Shown one piece after another: positions 1-10,900 of a stretch of DNA of 64,000 nucleotides; the stretch's first letter is position 1, and every line of letters begins with the position of its first letter. The notes below the pieces were generated by a model. That model made no database searches and had not been told where the DNA came from. It worked only from the letters and a program-made list of their open reading frames with translations. The position numbers were made by a program, and so were the translations under genes. Origin of the DNA: Asterias rubens (taxonomy: Eukaryota > Echinodermata > Asteroidea > Forcipulatida > Asteriidae); the NCBI RefSeq assembly GCF_902459465.1, contig NC_047076.1:10300146-10364145 (forward strand), in the 5' to 3' direction.

Positions 1-1
1 A

Positions 2-784
2 GCTGTTAGTCACCTTAATTTTGAACTTTTAAAAATAAGCACTTGGCTGTTGGCAAATAAACTATGTATTAATGTACTGAAATCAAATTATATAATATTT
101 TGTCCGAGACAGCAGAAATATACTCAAACGGTTCCTTTAATATTAAATGGTGTTAACTTGCAAAAAGTAAAAAGTACAAAATTTCTAGGCATTTATATTG
201 ACGAAAATCTTAACTGGAAGAGTCACGTTGATGTAGTGTCAAGCAAAATATCAAAAACCATCGGTATAATGAATCGTTTGAGGTTTTTCTTACCAAAGAA
301 TATCTTAATAACTCTTTACAACTCATTAGTCCTCCCATATTTAAATTACTCAATTCTCACTTGGGGTGGCTCTTCATCCTGTGATAAACTTCTTATTTTA
401 CAAAAACGAGCTGTTCGAATAATTTTCAACGCTCATTATCGGGACCATACCTCTCCTTTGTTTGCCGAACTGAAACTACTACACTTTAATGATCTCTATA
501 ACCTCAACCTTGGAAAATTCATGTACAGGTATATAAATAATTTGTTACCTTCCTGTTTTAGTTCATGTTTTACTCTCACTTCAGATGTGCATTCTTATAA
601 CACTAGAAGCAGCTCGAACAAGAACATTTATGTTAGTTTTAACAGAACGTCAATGTTTAAAAATGGCCTCGTTCAACGAGGTACACATTTTTGGAATAGT
701 CTACCCACCCCTCTTAAAACATCATTAAGTTTATCTACATTCACCAAACAACTAAAAACACAACTGCTCCAATCATATTCTTAA
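2..784 (+). pseudogene. 3' part of a non-LTR retrotransposon reverse transcriptase
   Basis: An open frame runs from the window edge to a TAA at 782-784, about 260 residues. It matches the region after the catalytic YxDD box of CR1-superfamily LINE polymerases: an F-L-G-I-x-I-D block followed by W-x-x-H, a helix-rich segment with N-S-L-V-L-P-Y-L-N-Y, and a W-G-x-x box. The upstream catalytic motifs lie outside the window. The frame has no stop, so this copy may be young or 5' truncated. The exact clade is not resolved. It probably continues into the non-coding 3' tail to about 1098. Confidence 0.85.
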
Positions 785-1098
785 TCTGTAATGGAAAAAT
801 TGTCATTTAGCAATAGCTCAATTATGCTCCTATATGTCTGTCATTGTCCTTTTTTCGTTTGTCATTTGCCAGTCTGTGTTTGTCTGTCAAGGGTACGGGT
901 ACAAAAGCTTTGCTTCACCCTTTGCCCAATGTTGTTATGTGAATAATGTTTAAACTAAGCTTCGTTAAGTTAATATTGTTATAAATGATTATTTCGTCTT
1001 TTAAAATATGTTGTTATAATAGTGTTAACTTAATGGTGTATGTATTATGTATTATCATAACAATGTTGAAATAAATGTTCTATGATTGATTGATTGTT
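785..1098 (+). mobile_element. LINE 3' untranslated tail ending in a TGAT microsatellite
   Basis: Non-coding stretch directly after the reverse transcriptase frame. It ends with AATAAATG and then three to four TGAT/TTGA units at 1083-1097, the short tandem tail typical of CR1/L2-type LINEs. The 3' boundary is inferred from this tail. Confidence 0.6.
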
Positions 1099-1368
1099 TT
1101 AGTTTAAATTGTATTTTTTGAATTTTAAGTTTTTAGACTCGTAAATCCAAATGAATTTCATTGTATATGTGTAATGTGTGACAATAAAGCAGACTATGAC
1201 TCAATTCGAGACAACTGTGTCTTTGTAAGGAATCCCAATCTATTAGTGTTACATTTGTCAAGAACAGTTTGTAATGACGTTTTTATGTACTTACGCTGTA
1301 CTTATATCAAAGCGTACATCTCTGTCTTCCCATAATGCATCATACACAACGGGGGGTTTACTTGTTAC

Positions 1369-1431
1369 AGCCATCAATCAATCAATCAAACAATTAATCA
1401 ATCAATCAATCGATCAATCAATCAATCAAAC
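1369..1431. repeat. (ATCA)n microsatellite
   Basis: A run of ATCA units with a few substitutions. It is the reverse complement of the LINE tail unit at 1083-1097, so it could be the tail of a second, inverted LINE copy. No polymerase remnant was recognised beside it. Confidence 0.75.
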
Positions 1432-1571
1432 TCTGCTGCTTCAGGTTGCAATCACAAAACTGTAGTTTAAAAAAGAAAAAAAAAGAAAGAAAAAACATTT
1501 GTTGGAATTAAAGATACTCGCAGTAGACTGATAGTGATAGTGATAGTTAAGCCTAAGTCACAATATGACAG

Positions 1572-1738
1572 CAGCCGATTTCACAAAACGCTAGGATTAA
1601 TCCTATCTCGAGTTAGGACGAGTAACCTATCCTAACTTAGGGTGGGTTCAAATTGCTTTATGTTCGGATAGGCCTACGGAACTGAACTCCTAAGGATAGG
1701 CCTACGGAACTGAACTCCTAAGTCCTAGGATTAGAAAA
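1572..1738. mobile_element. Decayed palindromic 'TTTCACAAA' element
   Basis: Begins with GATTTCACAAAACGCTAGGA and carries inverted CTAACTTAGG/CCTAGGAT words. The same family is clearer at 11790-11935 and at 24663-24990. It is a short non-coding element; the boundaries are approximate. Confidence 0.5.
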
Positions 1739-2169
1739 GTTAGCAAGAGTTTGGAGAAGTTGACAGCAGGACAATGCCATTTGTTGTTAGTCAGGTCAGG
1801 GTGTACTGTTATAGTGTGATTAAATTGTATTTGGAGTTGGAAATGAGACAAATACCACAACCACATTTGATTAATCTTGCATTCTTGGTTGCGTTGATGC
1901 TGTTGAAGGTTGATTGAGTCGGGTTTGAGCAATCTGCAGTTGCAGACTCTATGTGCAAAATAATGCACAAATCCTTTAATGTGGTCACTATAAATACTGA
2001 CAACTCACAACCCCTCATCACAACTCACGACAACAATTTTTAAATGCACTTTAACAGATCATTTCATAAGTCAACCGTAAATATATGCACAAGAGTCATA
2101 TATGCACCTAAATCACTTTCAAACTTCTACAAAAATTGTATTTTTAATTGTAAAAAAGTGTCTAGTTAC

Positions 2170-2475
2170 AAACAGAAATATGCGCCATGTTGTCTTTCGA
2201 TGTACTTGGACGATTCCACTGCACCACAGGGGTAATTTCTGAGGGCTCAGTTGAATTTTTTTATTTTTGGTTTTAGCTGCTGTTTTTTTCTTTCCTGTAA
2301 GTAACTAAGTCGCCACTGGAAATGGAAGTTACTACACAAGGGGAGATTTAAGTATAATATTGTTTTCAACTCCATGAAAGGCACATCAAATGGTAATAAT
2401 CATCTTGCATGTACCACCCCTGCGGTGTAATGGAATCGTCCAAGTCCATTGAAAGACAACAAGGCGGATTTTTGC
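2170..2475. repeat. Inverted repeat about 65 bp, arms 2170-2235 and 2408-2475
   Basis: The left arm reads CATGTTGTCTTTCGATGTAC and the right arm returns its reverse complement with a few mismatches (TGGACGATTCCA against TGGAATCGTCCA). The interior of about 170 bp has no open frame of note. A poly-G tract follows at 2514-2567. Possibly a short terminal-inverted-repeat element. Confidence 0.5.
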
Positions 2476-2756
2476 TAACCATGCAGTCTGGCAGTGGCGT
2501 AAGACATTTTCATTGGGGGGGGGGGGGTAAGTGGGGGAAAAGATTAAAATTGGGGGGGGGGGGGCAAAGAAGTGCAAGAATTAGAATGTTAACTGATCTG
2601 AGTGAATAGTTGATACTTGAACCATTCTTTCTACCTCTCCTCATAAGGTAAGGTTCATTTTTATTTGCAACCTGATATGGTTGGATTCATTATAAAAAAA
2701 ATACTAAAACTTACAAAATACATTACAAAAACTTTAAATCATTAAACTATGTATTT

Positions 2757-3575
2757 ATCGTAGCGTCATACGTTATCGACCCTCATATGTTTTCGAACCC
2801 TAACTTTGATTCCCGTTTACCGCGAGATTGTGCAAGCTGTACCGGTGACAGAAGCTCTGCTGTTTACTCACGGTCTGTATTTTCATCAGGCTTAATCATA
2901 CTGAGAATAAAGTTTCCTGTCGTTGGTTATGCTCAAAACATTCATAAAATGATTGATTTTTGGTACAAATCACAAGTGCATTATTTTGGCAACATTAAAA
3001 TGAGTAAAAGAAACATCATCCAACCTCGAAAGTTCAAAACAAAATTACTATCTGCTAGATTGAGTTTCATTCTGCTTTAGTCACTAGATGGATCACGCGA
3101 GGTGGTTACTATTTGGGATTCTATGGTGTGCCAATATGGGGAAAAAATTAAAATATTTTAAGTGAAAATGACAAACAATTTTTTTTTTTGATTTACTGCA
3201 CTGTAATAAATTCCGATAAGCGTAATAAATATTAAGTCTACAGTAAAGAGAAAATATCATAGATTGATTTCAGATTATCTCCTGAAACCAAACATTACTG
3301 GTCTAAAATGGGGGAAAACGGATTGTTATGAAGTGTGTGTGCTTCAAGTGTAAGGGGGGTGGGGTGTTTTACTTTCATGCCTTGCGATATCTCTGGATTC
3401 TATAAATATAGTAGCCATATATAATGCCTTAGGACAAAAATGTAATTAAATTGTTAAGTAGTAATTGAATAATATTTTTGATTTATTTTGCACGCCATAC
3501 TAGCTTCTGAATACTCAATAAAATACCAACCAATGAAAGGTGTGAAAACATATGACGTTGCTCCAATGTCGTGCA
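2757..3575 (+). mobile_element. Copy A of a ~1 kb interspersed repeat family (3' truncated)
   Basis: Starts with TAGCGTCATACGTTATCGAC and follows the same sequence as 51318-52290 (+) and 20150-21125 (-). The family contains a short frame (R-L-P-R-D-x-A-S-C) present in all three copies but no recognisable domain. This copy stops near 3575, where a small palindromic element begins. No terminal inverted repeats were seen, so the class is unknown. Confidence 0.7.
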
Positions 3576-3665
3576 TGCAAACCGAAATAGTCGTCTCCCG
3601 TTACGGGAGACGATAGCTGGACGAAACCGAAATAGTTCTAGGAGTAACCAGCGCTGTGCTCGCTG
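3576..3665. mobile_element. Small palindromic element with GTCTCCCG/CGGGAGAC core
   Basis: A hairpin of CGTCTCCCG and CGGGAGACG flanked by ACCGAAATAG words. A second copy lies at 19388-19470 in the RPL37A intron. It is inserted at, or truncates, the end of repeat copy A. Confidence 0.6.
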
Positions 3666-3667
3666 GT

Positions 3668-4025
3668 ATCAGTCGATGACCTCACGGCGCATAACCACCG
3701 ATCGGTGCGCATGACAACCCAACGACGTGGGACAAACCATTGTGTGGAAGGGATGTTACAAGGCTACTACAACACAACGCATTGGACAAGTGTCAAATAT
3801 AATGCACTGTTATGTGTGTACGTATGCGTGCGCTCTTCTCGAACGGCACAGCCACATGTGGTGAAACTACGAATTATATTTTGACACCTGTCCAACGCGT
3901 TGTGTTGTAGAAGCCTTGTAACTAGTCCTACTTGTAACACCCCTTCCACAGAATGGTTTGTCCCACCTCGTCGGGTTGTCATGCGCACCGATCGTTGGTC
4001 ATGCGCCGTGAGGTCATCGATTGAC
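3668..4025. mobile_element. Foldback element ~360 bp
   Basis: The arms at 3668-3790 and 3880-4025 are imperfect reverse complements, including GATGACCTCACGGCGC against GCGCCGTGAGGTCATC, and CACAACGCATTGGACA against TGTCCAACGCGTTGTG. The loop is short. Non-coding; the open frame on the minus strand is a by-product of the repeat. Confidence 0.7.
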
Positions 4026-4229
4026 ACAGAACGTGTGCCGCGACAACGAAGCAACGGAAAGCAATAGTAAGTACCGAGTAGAAAATTGCAACATAACTCA
4101 ACAAAAGGGAAATACAAGCATTATGAATGTATATTGAGTAGGATGGGGAAAGCTTTAGGTGTACAGTACACAGGAAACTTCAGTTCTGGCTGGCTAACGG
4201 TCGTAAAACTTTCACCCATCAACGCTGAT

Positions 4230-5062
4230 TTGAAAAATGTATATAGCGATACCCAATCCGCGCTTCATATACAAATATACGGACACGCGTCTGGGAACTA
4301 TTTTTCGTAGTTCCCAGACGCGTGTCCATAAGGTTTATCGCGAATAGCAAAATATCAAGAGAGGGCGCTGTTGAACCCACACAAAGGTATAGGCGTTGCA
4401 TGCGAGAGTCGTAGAAACTGCATAGAAACTGCCCCATATTCCTTCCCACAATGCATTGCGTTTCTGAATCGCGATAAACCTTATATCTAGCACGGATTGG
4501 CACGGATTGGGGAACCATTCTTTGTAGTTCCCAGACACTTGCTTTATATTTGTACACGAAGCGCGGATTGGGTATCTTTTCTTCCCAGGACGAACGTGTG
4601 CAGATGGTTCTACAAGTTTGTCCTGGGAAAAAAATCTGCGCACGGTCGGGGGGCAATCGGCATATCGGCATTAGCGGTAAAAGAGCGTTAGTTGAGAAAA
4701 TTCACACGCAAAATTCACTTGATTTTTACTCGAAATCTGTGATACCTATTTGAACAATTCGGATAACTTTCCGTATGGCGCCACCACTTTTTCACTCATT
4801 TTTACAAAAAGGGATATATCAATCAGGTAAATTAGATACTATATTATTTTATTTCGAATGAAAAAGTGGTGGCGCCATACGGAAACTTTTCCGAACAATT
4901 CCAAGTGTAGTGCTATCTGCAACTTCTGAAGCATTAGATGGGTAAGTGTCATGATGCAGAACGTTGCAGAGGGTTTTCCAAGGAAGCGAAAGGTTTTGAT
5001 ATCATCAGTGGTGCTGTGGCCAAGGATACGGAGTGGATTTATTGGACCGATTTATGGGGCTA
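4230..5062. mobile_element. Copy 1 of the TAGCCCC palindromic element (left end lost), hosting other insertions
   Basis: The right end is GATTTATGGGGCTA at 5049-5062, the same terminus as the intact copy at 53822-54430. The interior holds the same palindrome arms (GTTCCCAGACGCGTGTCC region and the CCAGGACGAACGTG region). The left terminus is missing. A separate inverted insert with TAAGGTTTATCGCG ends occupies about 4329-4484, and a 132 bp element is inserted at 4761-4892. Confidence 0.75.
4761..4892 (+). mobile_element. 132 bp palindromic MITE, copy 1, with 9 bp target duplication
   Basis: Begins GGATAACTTTCC and ends GGAAACTTTTCC, with TATGGCGCCACCAC inverted at both ends. The flanks are GAACAATTC at 4752-4760 and 4893-4901. 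The host element's other copy, near 53971-53979 on the opposite strand, has one uninterrupted GAACAATTC, which is an empty site. Confidence 0.9.
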
Positions 5063-7270
5063 GACTCCAGCTAGCTCTAAGTGTAAGTGTGTAAATACTA
5101 CCGAAGTGTACAATAACGAACAAATGAATAACAAAACAAAATCAATAGACTATTAATGATGACCACTTTTAAGGAGTATACTTACCTTTTGCCGACAAAT
5201 CAAACATTCCGCACGCATCGATTGTGTAATATTGTCGTCGGTCCGTCGGGTCGGTCGGTGTTTTTGACGACTTACAAGAATGTCACCGGAAGATGGCGCC
5301 CTACAGTTATGGCGGACTTATTTAAAAGCCCTTTTCGAAACCACGGCTTCGGCTTTTATTCGGTGCAGGCTCCTTCCTCTCGTCCGACCATGGTCCCCGA
5401 CCACAGACATAAAGACCAGTGTTCTCACTTGGTGTATCCTATCATTTTAATAACAAACAAGCCTGTGAAAACTTTGGCTCAATATTGGTCATCGAAGTTG
5501 TGAGAAAAATTTTGAAAGAAAAAACACCCTTGTTGGACGAAATTGTGTGCTTTTAGAAGTCTTTTACTATTTTAGTGAGAAATTACCTCTCAAAAACTAT
5601 GTTACTACAGAGGGAGTCGTTTCCCACACAATGTTTAAACTATCAACAGCTCTCCAATGCTCGTTACCAAGTCAGATTTTAACTTAATATTGTTTTGAGT
5701 AATTACCAACGTGTACCTTCCCTTTAAGTGATATATGGGAGGCTTCTGCCACAAACACTACACAACCGAAAATAGCGATTTGATTCGCCATCTTTTACCA
5801 GTCCCACTGCACTGTGGGGACGACAGTGAGAGTGTGTGTGGGCATGGTGTGAGATGGTGTGAGTGAGTCAGTGAAACGATCTCCCGCTCTCTAGCCTCGG
5901 CGTTGTGCACATCGAACGATAGCGGGCGCTGTTGAAAAACTTCAAGATTACCCACCACAAATCGAAAATTTTAAGAAAAACATCAAAAACTGTAAACAAG
6001 TTAGGGGAGGCCACTCGTGCGTGATGTGTCCCGTTCCAGTGGCTTTTGATTCCACGACGAAGGCCTTGAAAAAAGGCTTTATTCCCCAACTGGAATAATG
6101 ATGATTTATGGCTTAAAGGTACTTGACTTGAGAAAAAGGGCCTGTTCAATCATACAGCTAAAATGCTTTGGACCTTTTAAGGAGTCCTTTCTTTACTTTC
6201 ATACAAAACATGCTACCTGCCCGTGACGGATGACCTTATTTATACAGACGAGTGATTTTAACCCAAACAAAATTGCACCACTAATTGATTTGTAGTATAT
6301 TGACCATTATCAAGTAATACTTTTGGTAATCGCATTTTTTTCAAAAAAGAAAATGTTCCTAATGAACCTGATGGAAAAAATAATGTTAGTTTCTTAAAGG
6401 ACCGATGATGAAGGCCTACCAGTCCGATCGTAGTTCATCTATAACTTATAAGGGTATAAACAGGAATCCCGTTATCTCCAATGCCAATGTACATCATGTT
6501 ACCCTTGTGGCCTTGTCCATGACTTTCTTGTCAATAGCAGTTACCACATCCCAAAAGTTACTGTCCCACGGGACAGAGCCCAGCTACGAGTATACGTTAG
6601 GCACCCCGCTAGATGATGAAAATCCTTTATAATTGGATTGGGAATTGTATTTAAGTTAGTTTTTAAACGGATTTTTGGATTGGGAGATTTAGAAATGTAC
6701 ACGATATTATAGTTTAATAAAAAATGTGAGATTTAGTATGAAATTACGTAAAGGCCTACCATTATTTGTCTGAAGTCATTTGATTGTCAGCTATACGGCG
6801 TCTTAGGACATGGGACTGACCCAAACCAGTGCCCTCTTGTACGGAATATTAATGTTCTGCTGATTTGTGGGACTCTGAATATTACTTATATAAGTTTTGA
6901 TGCTCTACGTTTTCTTCTGGTAGGATCTTTTGCCAAACAAAAGGGAAAGGCGTGTAATAGGCCTACCAAGAATTGTAATGTACAACATTATCTATTGTAC
7001 AACTTAATCCGATCATGGAGGAAGGTTCCCCCATGATCCGATGATGACCGATGGATCTAGACTACCTAAAAAAATAAAACAAATCAAAACTTGACTAATA
7101 AATGCACACAGTCAGCGAGAGCACATGAAGGGCCTAACGTAGTGGTAATGAGGAATGTCTATTGGTTTTGCTTCGGAGGGGTATAATATTACTATTCTAT
7201 TGTTCTTTCTCCATCATTGTGCACGTCCTACGCTATTAATTATAACCCCGTGTGTCAAAACTGATTACCA
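5063..7270. other. Intergenic stretch without a recognised gene
   Basis: No exon-like homology was recognised. About 5390-5730 is a decayed inverted copy of the TTAA repeat family seen at 16960-17158: it ends in a CCTTTAAG word and contains GAGTAATTACCAA. Around 5758-6149 there are GT-rich runs and open frames without recognisable composition. The frame at 6405-6632 has no detectable motif. Confidence 0.5.
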
Positions 7271-7566
7271 TAATTAAGAACTAGGTCTGATCAAAGATCA
7301 TAGAGCGCCGCAAGGCACAAGATGCGGAACTCAAGCTGTATCTATTGTTGGAACGTGAAATACGCATGGGCGCCATTTCAGCAAGTGCATGTTTTGTTTC
7401 CCATTGATAGGAATGGTCATTGTCTGCTGTGATCTACACTGATCTACTTTTGTATCAAAAAAAGTTACTTGCCGAAAAGGCGTCCAGTGGGATTTCACTT
7501 TTCAGCCCGAGTTCCGCATCTTGCGCCTTGCGGCGCTCTATAATCTTTGGTCTGACATAATTATAG
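7271..7566. mobile_element. Terminal-inverted-repeat MITE ~295 bp
   Basis: The left arm has GAGCGCCGCAAGGC with AAGATGCGGAACTC and the right arm has GAGTTCCGCATCTT with GCCTTGCGGCGCTC. Outside these, GGTCTGATCAAAGAT pairs with ATCTTTGGTCTGAC. The central ~175 bp is non-coding. It lies 0.4 kb upstream of the RETREG start codon. Confidence 0.75.
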
Positions 7567-7567
7567 C

Positions 7568-7640
7568 CGGCCGGCCGGCCCAGACGAGCGAATGGCGGCA
7601 GCTACCGTGCGTCGGTTGGTTGGGCGACAGAGGGCGATAT
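7568..7640 (+). promoter_or_regulatory. GC/CpG-rich patch, candidate RETREG promoter or 5' exon
   Basis: A GGCCGGCCGGCCGG run followed by GCGAATGGCGGCAG stands out from the AT-rich surroundings, about 320 bp upstream of the RETREG ATG. This is inference from base composition only. No transcript start is visible. Confidence 0.3.
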
Positions 7641-7956
7641 TACAGAGTGAATAATTTTAACGTGACGTCGTTGAAAGAAGTTGGTTGTTCTATTTTAATA
7701 TTAGGGGGAATCTAACGCAAGTATTTTTTTCATATAATGGCACAAATCCAATAAGTAAAAATCATTCATGTATAAAGCCTATTTTTAAGATTGAAAAAAA
7801 TTACATATTTAATATTTAAATTTCGAATAAAACATGACCAATGAAACGATACTGTTCTATTGTGAAAGTTAGGCTACTTACCTGTTTTTCTCGTATAACC
7901 ACAATTCCCTAAAAAAAATAGTACATGACGCAAAATCATAACATTACGTATTTACA

Positions 7957-10900
7957 ATGGACGAAGAATTGGAGGAGAAAGCCAAAACTACCGTCAAAAA
8001 ATACATTTCGGATAGTGAAATGAAGGCATTTGAGCGAGAAACGGAGGTCAGATTACGAGAGAAGAAGTTGAGGGAGTTTCTTAGTCCCTTTGAGAGCTTT
8101 ATTATGTCAGTGCAGAGCCTTCTTGTGTGGGAGAAACCCGTCCGAAGCGCAGTGATGGTTCTCTGTGTCAATGGTTTGTTATGGTGAGCTTAGTTTTTAG
8201 TTAGTAGTTGGACGTTTATTTTGTTAGTGGAATTTATACTGCACTAGCCCACTAGGCTTGTTGAAGAAAGGGATAACCCCAGTACACTCCAATTTTTGTT
8301 TTAATGAATAATATGCTGTCATTATGTCAGTTCAAACAAACAATCAAGAGGTAGAAAACAAACAATATTAACAAGTGAGCAAATCGGTGTTTAAGTCATC
8401 ATTGTCATAAGTAACAACTGGGGGATTTGTTTAAAATTGCAAATTTCTACCTGCCACTGCCATGTGCAACTGCTTTACTTCCACTCAATACTCTATTCCT
8501 AAACTAGTCTTAGTTGTGTGGAATTTGCTCATTTGGGATTTTCCTCTAGTTTAATAAACCGATCCATTAAAGCTCTGCCCCATTGCATATTGACCAAGGA
8601 TAACTTTCTGTGTGGCGCCACCACTTTTTCACCCTTTTTTACAAAAAGAGATATCTCATTGAGGTAAATTAGATACTATATTATTTCATATCGAATGAAA
8701 AAGTGGTGGCGCCATATGGAAACTTTTCCTTGACCAATTACAACGCAACGAAGGTCCGACACTAAGGTCCAACATGCGTGCGTGTATTTTGGGGCGCACG
8801 GCAGAGTTGTGCAGAAAGGCAGTGGAGAGCCCCACGTGTTCTTGCTCACACGTGCCTCGTGGGCGGAGCCTACTGGATCGGTCTATTGCTTCATGCTCCA
8901 ACATGTATGTATTGTAAATGTAATATAACCCAACATTTTAAACTGACATTTCCTTGTCATCTTCTCTTTACACAGACTGTGACCCAAGGCCTACTCCTTC
9001 CTAGAACTGAGATAGTTCTAGTAGGAGTACCCAAGGCCTATGGTTACCCTTGGCGTACTATTACATTAGTATAAGGGGAGATCCTAAAGCAGAATATTTT
9101 GAAAATTTTAAATTCACTTGTATTTCCACCAAAGGAAGGCTGAGAAGAATGAATTAAACTATCCTTCAAAATCACCAGGCATACTTTTGGTTTATTTCAA
9201 TTGTTGCTTAGAAGTAAAAACTATGATGCATCCCTTTCCCCCGCATAGAACTTTTAACATGGGAGAGAGAGTGTGACAAAAGTTTCACACGCAAGGCTCC
9301 GGCAGTCTGAGGTGGGGTTCGAACCGGGGTCCACAGAGGTCAAAGACTGGGAAACAACTGTACCAACCTGACCCCAATGCAGTGTAAGGATTATGCTATT
9401 TTTCCTTATATCATAAATAGGATGGCTGTTGCAACGAATTACAGGATCATCTTTGTGGCAGCTGTCTCAGGTATCGTCTTTGTTTCCATGGAGACCATTT
9501 GTACTCGAGTTTGGCCAGAAATAAGAGGTAAATTAGGAAGTGTAGCTTATTTGAGTATTGCTAGTTTTTGCTGATACATCTCATTAGTAAGCAGTGTTGC
9601 AGGCCTGTTCATCATTGTAAAATCTTTTAAAGTCAGAACAGACGAAACTTAAATTGAACAATAGATTGTCAAGATTCACTTTTTGAAATTGTTGGTGGTT
9701 GGCCTTCATGTATTCTTTATGCATGCACTGGCTGCCCACTCTGAATTCACCATGTAGCGTTGAACGACAAACTACATAGATACGTGTACTGGCACGGTAC
9801 TAGGTATTTGATATACAGTACTTGATACCGAGGTTGAAAACCTTGAAAACCATGCTTCGACCCCACTGTATCAAGGATTGTTATGGACCGGCCAGTACAT
9901 AGACTATGTATCTATGCAGTTAGTCGTCCAAAGCTACATGGTGAATTCAGAGCGGGCCCGTGCTTGCGTAAAGAGCCTTGTGGACAAGGCTATTCATGTA
10001 TGTCATTTAAATGCAATGAGTTAATCTGTTTGACTTCCTCATTATTTATTTCTAGTCCAAAAGCCAGACGAAGACGAAGAGGGGTAAGTCTGTAACAGTA
10101 ATAAATCAATTTTTTGTCCATCCAACAATCTCAAGATTCAGTCGCAATAAATTTTAAAGCCATTATACACTTTCGGTATAGAAAAGAAGAAAAAAAGTTC
10201 ACAGATTTACAAATAACTTACAGGGTTTACAGAAGGTAATGGTGAAAGAAAGACTTTAAATATTATTCCATGAAAAGCTTGACTGTTTGAGAAATGATTA
10301 AAACAATGTCAATTCTCGATAGCGAGTATTACATATTTTTTAAAAGACTGTCATGACACGGAGAAACGTGTGGAAACAAGAGTGGGTTTTCCCGTTATTT
10401 TCTCCTGACTCCGATGACCGATTGGGCCTAAATTTTCATGGGTTTGTTATTTTATATATAAGTTGTGATACACGAAGTGTGGGACTTGGACAATACTGTT
10501 TACCGAAAGTGTATAATGGCTTTAAAGGGAAAAGGAAAGTTGGGTTGTCTAATGAAAATAGAGACTGATAAAGGTACAATTTTTATGTTAAAACGTGCAA
10601 CAGCTAGTTTAGGTTTCCCTTTATACCCAAAAAGTAGCCTTTGTGCACATGCGCCATCAATAGTCATGAGTTAGAATACTAGCCTTTGACAGTTACCAAA
10701 TTTGTCCAGTGCCTTCTATGGACTCTCAGTTTTTTATCTCTCATCAGTTGGACACCTGTTCATCCCCATCTTCAAAGTCTTCCAGAGTTGTGTGAGCATA
10801 TAGCCAAGCTGTGGGTTACCCTAGACAGGCTGAATATCAAACTATGGGGATTCCGCCAGGATTATCCCTCTAAGGTATTTAGTTATAATCCTTTGCAACT

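Noticed and set aside
10353-10568. Frame starting M-T-R-R-N-V, repeated at 54910
   Set aside because: Shared only because both lie in copies of the same TTAA-flanked element; no domain and it crosses the element end.
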